Positions 7,792 through 15,896 of a stretch of DNA of 64,000 nucleotides are shown piece by piece; the stretch's first letter is position 1; every line of letters starts with the position of its first letter. Origin of the DNA: Arthrobacter sp. OY3WO11. GTDB lineage: Bacteria; Actinomycetota; Actinomycetes; Actinomycetales; Micrococcaceae. The position numbers and the translations under genes were made by a program. The notes under the pieces were generated by a model. The model did no database searches. It had not been told where the DNA came from and saw nothing but the letters and a program-made list of their open reading frames with translations. Where the stretch lies: contig NZ_LWLP01000001.1 of NCBI RefSeq assembly GCF_001641125.1, positions 504,156 to 568,155 of the forward strand. The letters are read 5' to 3'.

Positions 7792-9120
7792 GTGCGCACA
7801 GCTCTTATCAAGCCCTTGGCCCACAAGGCCAGGCTTTCATTCACGACGGCGGCCGCCGTTTCCCTGATGCTTCTCGCCTCAGGCTGCTCCGGCGGGCAGG
7901 CCCCGGCAGGCGGCGCATCAGCCGCCGCATCCGAAGGTGCGGCAGCTGCCCCCGCCTCCTCCGGCGAGGCACCCGCACGCGGGGATGCGGACCTCGTCAT
8001 CTGGGCCAACGGCCCCGTTGTCCAGGCGCTGCAGCCCATCGCGGACAAGTTCGGTGAGGAGAACGGCATCACGGTGGAAGTCCAGACCGTGGCCACCGAA
8101 CTGCAGACCAACTTCGTCACGGCCAACGCATCAGGCAACGGCCCGGACATTGTGATGGGAGCCCACGACTGGATCGGCAACCTGGTGCAGAACGGCGCCA
8201 TCGATCCCGTCCAGATCACGGCTGAGCAGAAGGCGGACTTCCTGCCTGTCGCCACGGACGCCGTCACCTACAACGGCCAGACCTACGGCATGCCCGCTTC
8301 CGTAGAATCCCTGGTGCTCATCCGCAACAAGGCCCTTGCGCCCGAGGCGCCGGCTTCCTTCGAGGAGCTGCTCACCGCCGGTAATGCCGCTGTTGCCGCC
8401 GGGACCGCTGAACGGGCGCTGAACCTGCAGGTGGGCCCCAAGGGTGACGCCTACTTCATGCAGCCCCTCTACTCCTCAGCCGGCGGCTACCTCTTCGGCA
8501 AGAAGGCTGATGGCAGCTTCGACACCGCTGACTTGGGAGTTGGCAAGGAAGGCTCCATCACGGCTGCCGGGAAGATCGCTGAGCTCGGCGAAAAGGGCTC
8601 CAAGGTCCTCAGCACCTCCGTCAGCGCCGACAACTCCATCGCACTGTTCAACCAGGGCAAGACCGCCTTCATGGTGAACGGCCCGTGGGCGCTCGGCGAC
8701 GTGAAGAAAGCCGGGATTGACTACGGCCTGAGCGCCGTTCCGGGCTTCGCCGGCATGCAGCCCGCACAGCCCTTCACCGGCGTGCAGTCGTTCTACGTCG
8801 CATCCAAGGGCAAGAACAAGTCCTTCGCCGAAACCTTCGTCCAGACCGCCGCGTCGCAGAAGGAGACCCAGCGCGCGCTGTACGAGGCAGTCCGCATCCC
8901 GCCGGCGATCGCATCCCTGGTGGAAGAAGTGGCACAGACTGATCCCGACACCAAGATCGCCGCCGATGCCGCGGCTGCAGGCATCCCCATGCCCTCGCTG
9001 CCCCAGATGGCTGCCGTGTGGGCCCCGCTGGGCCAGGCAGAAGCTGCCATCGCCGGCGGAGCAGACCCAGCGGCCACCATGGAGCAGGCCGGCCAGACAA
9101 TCGCCGGTGCGCTGAAGTAA
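7792..9120 (+). CDS. Sugar ABC transporter substrate-binding lipoprotein (maltose type)
   Basis: A 442-residue extracellular solute-binding protein, family 1 (MalE-like). The N-terminus is a lipoprotein signal with LLASGC and Cys32 as the lipidated residue, followed by a Gly/Ala/Ser/Pro-rich tether to about residue 62. The mature domain begins ADLVIWANGPVVQALQPIADKFGEENGI and has typical MalE-like segments (YGMPASVESLVLIRN, FNQGKTAFMVNGPWALGDV). The GTG start is backed by GAAGGAGG 8 bases upstream. It is the first gene of a three-gene importer with permeases at 9129 and 10730. No ATPase gene is present, so the system probably uses a shared MsiK-type ATPase encoded elsewhere, which is common for actinobacterial sugar importers. 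Confidence 0.92.
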   Translation: MRTALIKPLAHKARLSFTTAAAVSLMLLASGCSGGQAPAGGASAAASEGAAAAPASSGEAPARGDADLVIWANGPVVQALQPIADKFGEENGITVEVQTVATELQTNFVTANASGNGPDIVMGAHDWIGNLVQNGAIDPVQITAEQKADFLPVATDAVTYNGQTYGMPASVESLVLIRNKALAPEAPASFEELLTAGNAAVAAGTAERALNLQVGPKGDAYFMQPLYSSAGGYLFGKKADGSFDTADLGVGKEGSITAAGKIAELGEKGSKVLSTSVSADNSIALFNQGKTAFMVNGPWALGDVKKAGIDYGLSAVPGFAGMQPAQPFTGVQSFYVASKGKNKSFAETFVQTAASQKETQRALYEAVRIPPAIASLVEEVAQTDPDTKIAADAAAAGIPMPSLPQMAAVWAPLGQAEAAIAGGADPAATMEQAGQTIAGALK

Positions 9121-9128
9121 CACCGGCG

Positions 9129-10733
9129 ATGACCACCCGAACCAAGAACTCCTCGGGGAAGGCGGTGGGGCCCGGACTTTCACTGGGCTCCACCGCGTCG
9201 GTCCCCGCACTGCTGGCCAAGATCCTTGGGCTCGGCGCCGTGCTCGGCGCCGCCATATCCCTGACGCCGCTGCTGCTTGCCGGCGGCGAATGGGCGATGC
9301 TCATCGGACTGTGGGCCGGCGCTGCCGGGCTCCTGGCCGTCTATTCCACCAAGCGCCTCGTGCCGCTGAAGTACCTGCTGCCGGGCACCCTGCTCCTCAC
9401 CGTCTTTGTCCTCCTGCCGATTCTTTCCACCGTGCAGCTGTCCTTCACCAACTCAGGCGACGGAACCCGCGGATCCAAGGACGACGCGGTTTCCACCATT
9501 GTCCGGAACTCGGTGACCCAGCTGCCTGAGTCCAGGACCTTCAACCTCACAGTGGGTACCAGGGGGTCCGTTGCGGACGGTCCCTTCACGTTCTTCCTGG
9601 TGGAGACGCCGTCGAACGATGTTTTTGCCGGTGACGGGCAGGGCCTGCGCCCGCTGGATGAGGAGGACGTGACGGTCGACGGCGGCTACGTCCGCGGTGC
9701 CGACGGCTACCAGATCCTGACGGGCAAGGAAGTCAACGCCGCAGGGCCGAAGATCAGCGGACTGACTGTCCCCACGGACAAGGGCGCGATCCGCGCCCAG
9801 GGTATCAACCGCGCCTTCGAAGGAGTCCAGACCCTGACGTACGACGCCGGAACGGACAGGATCACCGATTCGGTTTCCGGGAAGGAGTTCACCGTCCAGC
9901 AGTTCGGCGACCGGGAATACTTCGCGGACGCGAACGGCAGCAAGGGGTTCGACCAGAGCTGGGAGCGGAACGTCGGCTTCGCCAACTATGTCCGGCTCTT
10001 CACCGACCCCCAGGTCCGGGAGGCCCTGCTCGGCTCCTTCGTATGGACGCTCGTCTTCGCCGTCGGCTCGGTGGCCACCACCTTCGTCGTCGGGCTCCTC
10101 CTCGCCACCGCCCTTAATGATCCCCGCATCCGCGGACTCAAGCTTTACCGGGCCGTCATTATCGTTCCCTACGCCATCCCGGTGTTCATCTCCTTCATCG
10201 TGTGGCAAAGCTTCTACAACAAGGACTTCGGGCTCATCAATTCAATGCTCGGCGGAGCCAAGATCGACTGGCTGGGAGACCCGTTCCTCGCCAAGGTCGC
10301 CGTGCTGCTGACCAACCTCTGGGTGGGCTTCCCCTACATGTTCCTGATTGCCACCGGTGCGCTGCAGGCGCTGCCGCAGGACATTGCGGAGGCCGCGAAA
10401 ATCGACGGCGCCAGCTCGTGGACCACCTTCACCAAGGTCCAGTTCCCGCTGCTGCTGGTGGCTGTTGCGCCGCTGCTGGTGTCGTCCTTCGCGTTCAACT
10501 TCAACAACTTCAACGTCATCCAGCTGGTCACCGGCGGCGGCCCCTTTCCGGCCAGCGGCGGACAGATCGGCGCCACCGACATCCTGATCAGCGGCGCCTA
10601 CCGCATAGCGTTCGGCGGTGCAGGCGCCGAGTTCGGTTTCGCCTCGGCAATCTCCGTAGTCCTGTTCATTGTCACGGCAGTGCTTGCAGGCATCCAGTTC
10701 CGTTACACCAAAGCCTTGGAGGATGTGCGATGA
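9129..10733 (+). CDS. Sugar ABC transporter permease, MalF-like
   Basis: A 534-residue inner permease. Three or more N-terminal membrane helices (about residues 20-110) are followed by a large extracytoplasmic insertion at roughly 115-300, which corresponds to the MalF P2 loop that contacts the binding protein, and then by the core transmembrane domain. The cytoplasmic EAA loop that docks the ATPase is present (ALQALPQDIAEAAKIDGAS). The ATG at 9129 starts 8 bases after the binding-protein stop; frames further upstream lie within that gene. It overlaps the next permease by 4 bases (ATGA). The long P2-like loop supports the maltose/maltodextrin class of importer. Confidence 0.92.
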   Translation: MTTRTKNSSGKAVGPGLSLGSTASVPALLAKILGLGAVLGAAISLTPLLLAGGEWAMLIGLWAGAAGLLAVYSTKRLVPLKYLLPGTLLLTVFVLLPILSTVQLSFTNSGDGTRGSKDDAVSTIVRNSVTQLPESRTFNLTVGTRGSVADGPFTFFLVETPSNDVFAGDGQGLRPLDEEDVTVDGGYVRGADGYQILTGKEVNAAGPKISGLTVPTDKGAIRAQGINRAFEGVQTLTYDAGTDRITDSVSGKEFTVQQFGDREYFADANGSKGFDQSWERNVGFANYVRLFTDPQVREALLGSFVWTLVFAVGSVATTFVVGLLLATALNDPRIRGLKLYRAVIIVPYAIPVFISFIVWQSFYNKDFGLINSMLGGAKIDWLGDPFLAKVAVLLTNLWVGFPYMFLIATGALQALPQDIAEAAKIDGASSWTTFTKVQFPLLLVAVAPLLVSSFAFNFNNFNVIQLVTGGGPFPASGGQIGATDILISGAYRIAFGGAGAEFGFASAISVVLFIVTAVLAGIQFRYTKALEDVR

Positions 10734-11671
10734 CCAATCTGCTCACGGAAGCTCCGGCAGAAAAAGGCACGCTGGCCCGCCGGACGAACATGCTGGTCCG
10801 CAAGGACGGGCTTGAGCTGCCCCGCGGCAAGCGGTGGTGGCGGGAAGTGGGCTGGCGGCACATGGTGGGCCTGGCGGGCGTCGCCTTCGCAGGCTTCCCC
10901 GTGCTCTACATCATTTCCGCAGCGTTCAATCCGCTGGGAAGCGTGGCCACCACCGAGCTGATTCCCACCACCTTCAGCCTGGTCAACTTTGAGACCCTGC
11001 TGGGCGGGTCCAGGGGCCCGTTTGGAACCTGGTACCTGAACACCCTGGTCCTCTGCACTGTGGTCTCCGTGGCGCAGGTCCTGCTGAGCACGCTTGCAGC
11101 CTACGCGTTCTCCCGCTTCCGCTTCTACGGGCGCCGCGGCGGGCTGCTGGCGCTGCTCCTGGTCCAGATGTTCCCTCAGTTCCTGGCCATCGTGGCGCTG
11201 TTCCTCATGATCGCGAAATTCGGTGAGGTTGTGCCGGCCATCGGGCTGAACACCCTGGCCGGTTATGCGCTGGTGCTCATGGGCGGAGCGCTGGGGCAGG
11301 TCTGGCTCATCAAGGGCTTCTTCGATTCCATTCCGCACGAGCTGGACGAGGCCGCCCGGATTGACGGGGCGGGACACTTCCGGACTTTCACCAGCGTGAT
11401 CCTCCCGCTGATCCGGCCGGTGCTGGCAGTGACCGGGCTCCTGGCATTCGTGGCCGTCATTGGCGAGTACATCCTGGCGAGCATCTTCCTGACAGACAAC
11501 GGCGTCAAGACCCTGGCGGTGGGCATGTTCGGCATTATCGCCGGGGACCGCAGCAACAACCTTGGCGTCTTCGCTGCTGGCTCGGTGATGATCGCGCTGC
11601 CGGTGCTCCTCCTGTTCCTCTACCTGCAGAAATTTATTGTGGGCGGGCTGACGGCCGGCTCCGTCAAGTAG
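10730..11671 (+). CDS. Sugar ABC transporter permease, MalG-like
   Basis: A 313-residue partner permease. The N-terminus is a 40-residue cytoplasmic tail rich in Lys and Arg, then six predicted membrane helices beginning at MVGLAGVAFAGFPVLYIIS. The EAA loop is intact (IKGFFDSIPHELDEAARIDGA). Start at 10730 uses the ATGA overlap with MalF and follows GGAGGATG. MalF and MalG should form the heterodimeric channel for the alpha-glucoside importer, feeding the cytoplasmic alpha-glucosidase encoded divergently at 5815-7575. It ends the operon; I see no strong terminator in the 138 bases that follow. Confidence 0.92.
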   Translation: MTNLLTEAPAEKGTLARRTNMLVRKDGLELPRGKRWWREVGWRHMVGLAGVAFAGFPVLYIISAAFNPLGSVATTELIPTTFSLVNFETLLGGSRGPFGTWYLNTLVLCTVVSVAQVLLSTLAAYAFSRFRFYGRRGGLLALLLVQMFPQFLAIVALFLMIAKFGEVVPAIGLNTLAGYALVLMGGALGQVWLIKGFFDSIPHELDEAARIDGAGHFRTFTSVILPLIRPVLAVTGLLAFVAVIGEYILASIFLTDNGVKTLAVGMFGIIAGDRSNNLGVFAAGSVMIALPVLLLFLYLQKFIVGGLTAGSVK

Positions 11672-11696
11672 GGGGAGGGCATCCGGAATAGTCAGC

Positions 11697-11725
11697 TTGC
11701 TTATCACTTTTCTTCTTCCTAGGCT
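11697..11725 (+). promoter_or_regulatory. Sigma-70-type promoter for the PfpI-family gene
   Basis: TTGCTT (11697-11702) and TAGGCT (11720-11725) are separated by 17 bases. The predicted start site lies near 11732, giving a leader of about 78 bases before the gene at 11810. Confidence 0.5.
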
Positions 11726-11809
11726 GGAAGCTGTCCGGCAAGCAAAACTCTCGGGCAGCGGCCGGCGCCAATTACCAGGTGCCGGCCCGGCCCAGGCCAG
11801 GAGGAAAAA

Positions 11810-12376
11810 ATGTCAGAACACAGCATCGCAGGCAAGAAGGTCGCATTCCTGCTGACGGACGGCGTGGAGCAGGTTGAGCTCACCAGTCCCTGGCAGGCAG
11901 TGAAGGACGCCGGCGCCCAGCCCACCCTGGTGGCACCCAAGAGCGGCAAGCTGCAGGGTTATAACGGCACGGAAAAAGGCGACACGTTCGACGTCGACCT
12001 CACCGTCGCAGAGGCAAATGCCTCCGACTACGACGCCCTGGTCCTTCCCGGCGGCGTCGTCAACGCGGACCATCTTCGCGTGGACAAGGACGCCCAGAGC
12101 TTCACCCGGAGCTTCTTCGAGCAGCACAAGCCGGTGGCTTCCATTTGCCACGGCCCCTGGCTCCTCATCGAAGCCGGAGTCCTGACGGGGAGGAGCGTCA
12201 CGTCCTACCACTCCCTGGCGACCGACCTGAAGAACGCGGGAGCCAACTGGTCCGATGAGGAAGTGGTGGTTGACCAGGGGCTGGTGACCAGCCGCAACCC
12301 TGACGACCTCCCCGCATTCAACAGCAAGCTGGTGGAGGAAATCTCGGAAGGCCGGCACGCCGGCCAGACGGCCTAG
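11810..12376 (+). CDS. PfpI/DJ-1 family protein (YhbO/YraA-like)
   Basis: A 188-residue type 1 glutamine-amidotransferase-like protein. It starts AGKKVAFLLTDGVEQVEL, the standard PfpI opening with the conserved Glu, and carries the nucleophile elbow ASICHGPWLLIEAG, in which Cys and His are the expected catalytic pair; HSLATDLKNAGANW and VTSRNPDDLPAF also fit. Members act as cysteine peptidases, chaperones or glyoxalase/deglycase enzymes, and which activity applies cannot be read from sequence. AGGAGGAAAAA lies just before the ATG. It stands alone, with its own promoter and the hairpin at 12387-12411 after it. General stress role is an inference from the family. Confidence 0.9.
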   Translation: MSEHSIAGKKVAFLLTDGVEQVELTSPWQAVKDAGAQPTLVAPKSGKLQGYNGTEKGDTFDVDLTVAEANASDYDALVLPGGVVNADHLRVDKDAQSFTRSFFEQHKPVASICHGPWLLIEAGVLTGRSVTSYHSLATDLKNAGANWSDEEVVVDQGLVTSRNPDDLPAFNSKLVEEISEGRHAGQTA

Positions 12377-12386
12377 AACCGCCCGG

Positions 12387-12411
12387 GGGGGCTGCCGGCA
12401 GCGCAGCCCCC
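12387..12411 (+). terminator. Hairpin terminator after the PfpI-family gene
   Basis: GGGGGCTG (12387-12394) pairs with CAGCCCCC (12404-12411) around a 9-base loop, 11 bases after the stop codon. No T-run follows, so termination would be of the hairpin-only kind common in actinobacteria. Confidence 0.55.
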
Positions 12412-12413
12412 AC

Positions 12414-12530
12414 GTGTTCCCTCAGGGTTTGAGAAATGTTCCGGTGCCGGGAATTAGTCCAACCGGTAGAGTGTTGGCATCTGCAGCGGCCATGTCCGCG
12501 CACCACTCATAACACTCCCTGAGGGAACAC
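12414..12530. repeat. 14-bp inverted repeat bracketing the efflux-pump promoter region
   Basis: GTGTTCCCTCAGGG (12414-12427) is repeated as its exact reverse complement CCCTGAGGGAACAC (12517-12530), 89 bases away. Each copy contains its own small palindrome CCCTNAGGG. The second copy overlaps the ribosome-binding site of the gene at 12533. The arrangement resembles paired operators able to loop DNA, or a structured leader that hides the ribosome site. Confidence 0.6.
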
Positions 12531-12532
12531 CC

Positions 12533-14008
12533 ATGTCTACCGAAGTCTCGCCGAACGCAAGCGGCCAGTCCGTCAACACCGAAGGAACCAGGCCCGCCGC
12601 GCCGGAGAAGATGTCCCGCGAATCGGTGACCATCATCAGCACGCTGTTGGTGGCCACGTTCGTGGTGATCCTCAACGAGACCATCATGAACGTTGCCCTG
12701 CAGCGGCTCATGGTGGACCTGCAGGTGGACGCGCCCACCGTCCAGTGGCTCTCCACCGGCTTCATGCTCACCATGGCCGTGGTTATCCCCACCACCGGCT
12801 TCATCCTGCAAAGCCTGTCCACCCGGGCCGTCTTTATGCTGGCCATGGGCCTCTTCGCCGGGGGAACGGCCCTTGCCGCCGTGGCCCCCGGGTTTGAGCT
12901 GCTCCTGCTGGCCCGCATCATCCAGGCAGGCGGCACCGCGATCATGCTGCCGCTGCTGATGACCACCATCCTCACCCTTGTCCCGCTGGCCAAGCGCGGC
13001 GCCGTGATGGGCAACGTCAGCATCGCCATCTCCGTCGCACCCGCCATGGGACCCACCGTCTCCGGGCTGATCCTTGAGCACTTCACCTGGCGCTTCATGT
13101 TCGTGTTCGTCCTTCCGGTCGCCCTTGCGGCCCTGGCCATCGGCGCCAAGTACCTGACCAACATCGGCCAGGCGGAGAAAACCAGGCTCGACTTCCTCTC
13201 GGTCATCCTCACCGTCCCTGCCTTCGGCGGACTGGTCTACGGCCTCAGCCAGATCGGCGGCGGCCACGGCGGCCAGGCAGGCCCCGGAACCACGGCCATC
13301 GCGGCACTGGTGATTGGCGTGGCCAGCCTCGCAGTCTTTGTCCTTCGCCAGGTGCGGCTGCAGAAGGCCGAAGCTCCGCTGCTGGACCTCCGCGCCTTCA
13401 ACTTCCGGATGTTCACGGTCTCCGTGCTGCTGATGGTGGTAGCCATGATGGCGCTGTTCGGCGGCGTCATCCTGCTCCCGCTCTACCTGCAGGAGGTCCG
13501 CGGCCTGGGCTCCCTCGAAACCGGCCTCGCGCTGCTTCCGGGCGGCCTGGCCATGGGCCTGCTGGGCCCGGTCATCGGCCGGTTGTTTGACAAGGTGGGG
13601 CCGCTGCCGCTCACAGTGTCCGGGTCCATCCTGATGGTGCTGTCCCTCTGGCAGTTTTCAATGCTCGACGCCGGCACGTCCGTGGCATGGATCGTCACCC
13701 TGCACGTGGGGCTGAGTTTTGGCCTGGCGCTGCTGTTCACCCCGGCGTTCACCACAGGCTTGAACCCGTTGCCGCCGCACCTTTACTCCCACGGTTCGGC
13801 CATCATGAGCACCGCCCAGCAGGTGGCCGGCGCCGCCGGCACCGCGCTGCTGGTGTCCATCTTCGCCGTGGTATCCGCGGCGTCGGGACTCGTGGCGGGG
13901 ATGAGCGCCGCCTTCCTGACGGCAACCGTGATCTCCCTTGCCGCCGTCGTACTCTCAGCGATGATGCGCAAGACCGAAGGTGCCGTCCCGGCCCACGCTG
14001 CCCACTGA
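12533..14008 (+). CDS. MFS transporter, DHA2 (14-helix) drug-efflux family
   Basis: A 491-residue major facilitator protein of the DHA2/EmrB-QacA class. After a 35-residue soluble N-terminus the first helix carries VATFVVILNETIMNVALQRLM (D/E-N motif D1 of the family), followed by the helix 2-3 segment TVQWLSTGFMLTMAVVIPTTGF and motif C-like VSIAISVAPAMGPTVSGLIL in helix 5. Length and helix count suit 14 transmembrane segments and proton-driven drug export. The ribosome site GAGGGA is part of an inverted repeat whose twin lies 89 bases upstream, which suggests local control. No regulator gene is adjacent on the same strand. Substrate unknown. Confidence 0.9.
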   Translation: MSTEVSPNASGQSVNTEGTRPAAPEKMSRESVTIISTLLVATFVVILNETIMNVALQRLMVDLQVDAPTVQWLSTGFMLTMAVVIPTTGFILQSLSTRAVFMLAMGLFAGGTALAAVAPGFELLLLARIIQAGGTAIMLPLLMTTILTLVPLAKRGAVMGNVSIAISVAPAMGPTVSGLILEHFTWRFMFVFVLPVALAALAIGAKYLTNIGQAEKTRLDFLSVILTVPAFGGLVYGLSQIGGGHGGQAGPGTTAIAALVIGVASLAVFVLRQVRLQKAEAPLLDLRAFNFRMFTVSVLLMVVAMMALFGGVILLPLYLQEVRGLGSLETGLALLPGGLAMGLLGPVIGRLFDKVGPLPLTVSGSILMVLSLWQFSMLDAGTSVAWIVTLHVGLSFGLALLFTPAFTTGLNPLPPHLYSHGSAIMSTAQQVAGAAGTALLVSIFAVVSAASGLVAGMSAAFLTATVISLAAVVLSAMMRKTEGAVPAHAAH

Positions 14009-14074
14009 CCCAACTGAGTAGCGCCAAGTGTCGTTTTGACCGCTCAAAACGACACTTGGCGCTACCTACTTGGG
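14009..14074. repeat. Long inverted repeat between convergent genes (likely bidirectional terminator)
   Basis: A 22-bp perfect stem (left arm 14018-14039, right arm 14044-14065) closes on a CCGC tetraloop. The arms read GTAGCGCCAAGTG... and its exact complement. After a 4-base mismatched gap, a further 5 bp (CCCAA at 14009-14013 with TTGGG at 14070-14074) also pairs. It fills the entire gap between the stop of the efflux gene and the stop of the convergent alpha/beta hydrolase gene. A T-rich part (CGTTTTGA) is present on both strands, so it could terminate transcripts from either side. Confidence 0.85.
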
Positions 14075-14911
14075 CTAGCCGGCGTAGAAGTCAGCCAGTT
14101 CCTTGATCAGCTTGTCCGGGGCCTTGATGACGCCGTCGTGGCCGAAGCCGGGGAGGATGGTGTAGCTGGAGCCGGAGAGGACGTCGTGGATCTGGCCGCA
14201 GGCAATCCCGAAGTACGCCGGGCTCTTCTCGCCCACCACAATCAGGGTCTCCAGCGGCAGTGCCAGGAACGGCTCTGCCGGCATGTCCGCGGCGATGATC
14301 GCCTTGATCTCGCGGACGCCGGTGCGCATCATTTCCCGCTGCTGCTTGCCCTCTGACGTGCCGGCGGTCAGCTTGTTGGCAAGGGTCAGCATGGAGAGCG
14401 GCATGCGGGACGAAAACGCACCACCCGCTTCGAGCCCGCGCTGCAGCACGGCGAGGGCGCGGTCGTCGTCGCCGGCAGCGGCCGCACGCTCGTACTCCGC
14501 CGTCCAGTCCGCCTTCACGCTGTGGTTCACGGAAACGGCGGGATCGTACACGGCCAGCCGCTCAACGGGCAGCGTCCGGGCCGCGTGCAGCGCAACAGCA
14601 CCGCCGAAGCTGTGGCCGAAGACGTCCGTGCTGGACGTATGTTTCATGACCGTCTGCAGGTCGCGGATGTCTACGTCCAGCGTGTAATCCTCGGGCTGGG
14701 GCGACGACGAACCGCGGCCCCGCCTGTTAAACGTGTGCACCGGCCGGCCCAGGGCCGCGCTGAGCTTCTGCGCGAACTTGGTGTAATCCGCAGCGGTCAC
14801 CATGGAGGGCGGCACAATAACAACGCCCGAACCGGCGGAAGCGAGTTCGGTACCCGTGGAGAAGAGCTCCAGCGTGCCGCCGTTGGGGGTCCTGATGTTC
14901 TCACGCGTCAT
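14075..14911 (-). CDS. Alpha/beta hydrolase
   Basis: A 278-residue alpha/beta-hydrolase-fold protein. The nucleophile elbow is GHSFGG with the Ser in the middle, the motif FNRRGRGSS follows strand 4, and the C-terminal part contains ETLIVVGEKSPAYFG (region of the catalytic Asp/Glu) and LPGFGHDGVIKAP with the His. No signal peptide is seen. It is clearly a paralogue of the protein at 24639-25496: both share the RRGRGSS, GHS(F/L)GG and AxYDxAV segments in the same order. A TAGGCT -10 box ends 6 bases before the ATG, so the message is leaderless. Substrate unknown. Confidence 0.85.
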   Translation of the reverse strand: MTRENIRTPNGGTLELFSTGTELASAGSGVVIVPPSMVTAADYTKFAQKLSAALGRPVHTFNRRGRGSSSPQPEDYTLDVDIRDLQTVMKHTSSTDVFGHSFGGAVALHAARTLPVERLAVYDPAVSVNHSVKADWTAEYERAAAAGDDDRALAVLQRGLEAGGAFSSRMPLSMLTLANKLTAGTSEGKQQREMMRTGVREIKAIIAADMPAEPFLALPLETLIVVGEKSPAYFGIACGQIHDVLSGSSYTILPGFGHDGVIKAPDKLIKELADFYAG

Positions 14912-14990
14912 GTTCCGAGCCTAGCTGAGCAACCTGATTGCAGGCACCACGCTGCGCCGGGAAAACAGCGGCTGCAGCCTGCGGCGGTGG

Positions 14991-15689
14991 TCAGCCGAGG
15001 CGTTCGATGAGCGCCGCGCCCTGCTCCCGGATGGCAGGCAGTTCAGCGGCCAGGCCGCACAGGATGAGTCCTGCGTCCGCAGCCTGCAGCGGCGATTCCG
15101 GGGTTGCCATGCCGTCCGCGCGCAGATTGATCAGCGATTCCACCAGGCGGAACGCCAAATCTCCCGGGCTGGACTGCCAGCTGGCCGCCGTGCCGGCGGG
15201 AGGCAGGTCCCCGCCCAGCTCACGGTACAGGTTGCGCAGTTCCTGCCGGTCGGCCATGAAACGGGCAAAGCGTCCGCTGCGCGCCTCCGGCAGGTGGTAG
15301 AGGATTCCGAGGTTCCAGCGGGCGCTGCACAGTTGCGTTCCGTCGTAAAGCGCGACGGCGTGAAGCCGGCCTGCTGCCTCCCCTCCGGACGGCGGCAGGG
15401 CAGCCACCGCCCGGGCAAACTCCAGCCCCGCCAGGACAGTGCCCTCCAGCAGGTCCTCAAGGATGTCGTCCTTGGTCCTGAAGTGGTGGTAGAGCGACGA
15501 CTGCCTGATCCCCACCGCATCCGCAATGGACCGGGTGGACGTGGTGGCGAACCCCTGCGTGGTGAACAGCTCGGCGGCTGCATCCAGGATTTCGTCCCGC
15601 GCTGTGGCCCCTGGCCTGGAGGGTTGTTGGCTGCGGGGGCGCCCCGGTCCGGCTGAAGTCACCGCATCATTCTTGCATTGCCTCACCAT
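14991..15689 (-). CDS. TetR/AcrR family transcriptional regulator, divergent from the nitrogen cluster
   Basis: A regulator of about 232 residues. The HTH lies at roughly residues 30-75: ATARDEILDAAAELFTTQGF, then TSTRSIADAVGIRQSSLYHHF and KDDILEDLL. The rest is a helical ligand-binding domain. The ATG at 15689 is the furthest sensible start; GTG codons a little downstream are alternatives that keep the HTH. The gene is transcribed away from the permease/DUF1989/carboxylase/allophanate hydrolase genes at 15897-24642 and shares a 207-bp intergenic region with them, so it is the best candidate for their regulator. I could not find a clear palindromic operator in that gap. Confidence 0.85.
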   Translation of the reverse strand: MVRQCKNDAVTSAGPGRPRSQQPSRPGATARDEILDAAAELFTTQGFATTSTRSIADAVGIRQSSLYHHFRTKDDILEDLLEGTVLAGLEFARAVAALPPSGGEAAGRLHAVALYDGTQLCSARWNLGILYHLPEARSGRFARFMADRQELRNLYRELGGDLPPAGTAASWQSSPGDLAFRLVESLINLRADGMATPESPLQAADAGLILCGLAAELPAIREQGAALIERLG

Positions 15690-15896
15690 GGATGCGGCGC
15701 GCCCTCCCGCTCCCGGATCAGCGGTGAGTGAATGGAAATACTGCCGAAACAAGATGTCTATCCGCCTTTTACAGAGGTGAAACTCCCCGGGGACATCGCG
15801 CTGGAAAACTATCAAGTGACCGGTATTCCGCAGCTTTCGGCCGAGTGCTGCAGTACCGGCGGCCCCCGCCACGCTCCCCAGCCCCCGGAGAATCTG

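Noticed and set aside
15690..15896. Guanidine riboswitch upstream of the nitrogen cluster
   Set aside because: I looked for the ykkC conserved core (a stretch like ATAAAAGCCCGGGAG) and for paired ACGR-loop hairpins and found neither. The gap shows only a possible TTTACA and no clear palindrome.
15732..15896. N-terminal extension of the APC permease by 55 residues
   Set aside because: The frame is open, but the added sequence has no permease features, and CCGGAG precedes the ATG at 15897, which starts just before the conserved N-terminus.
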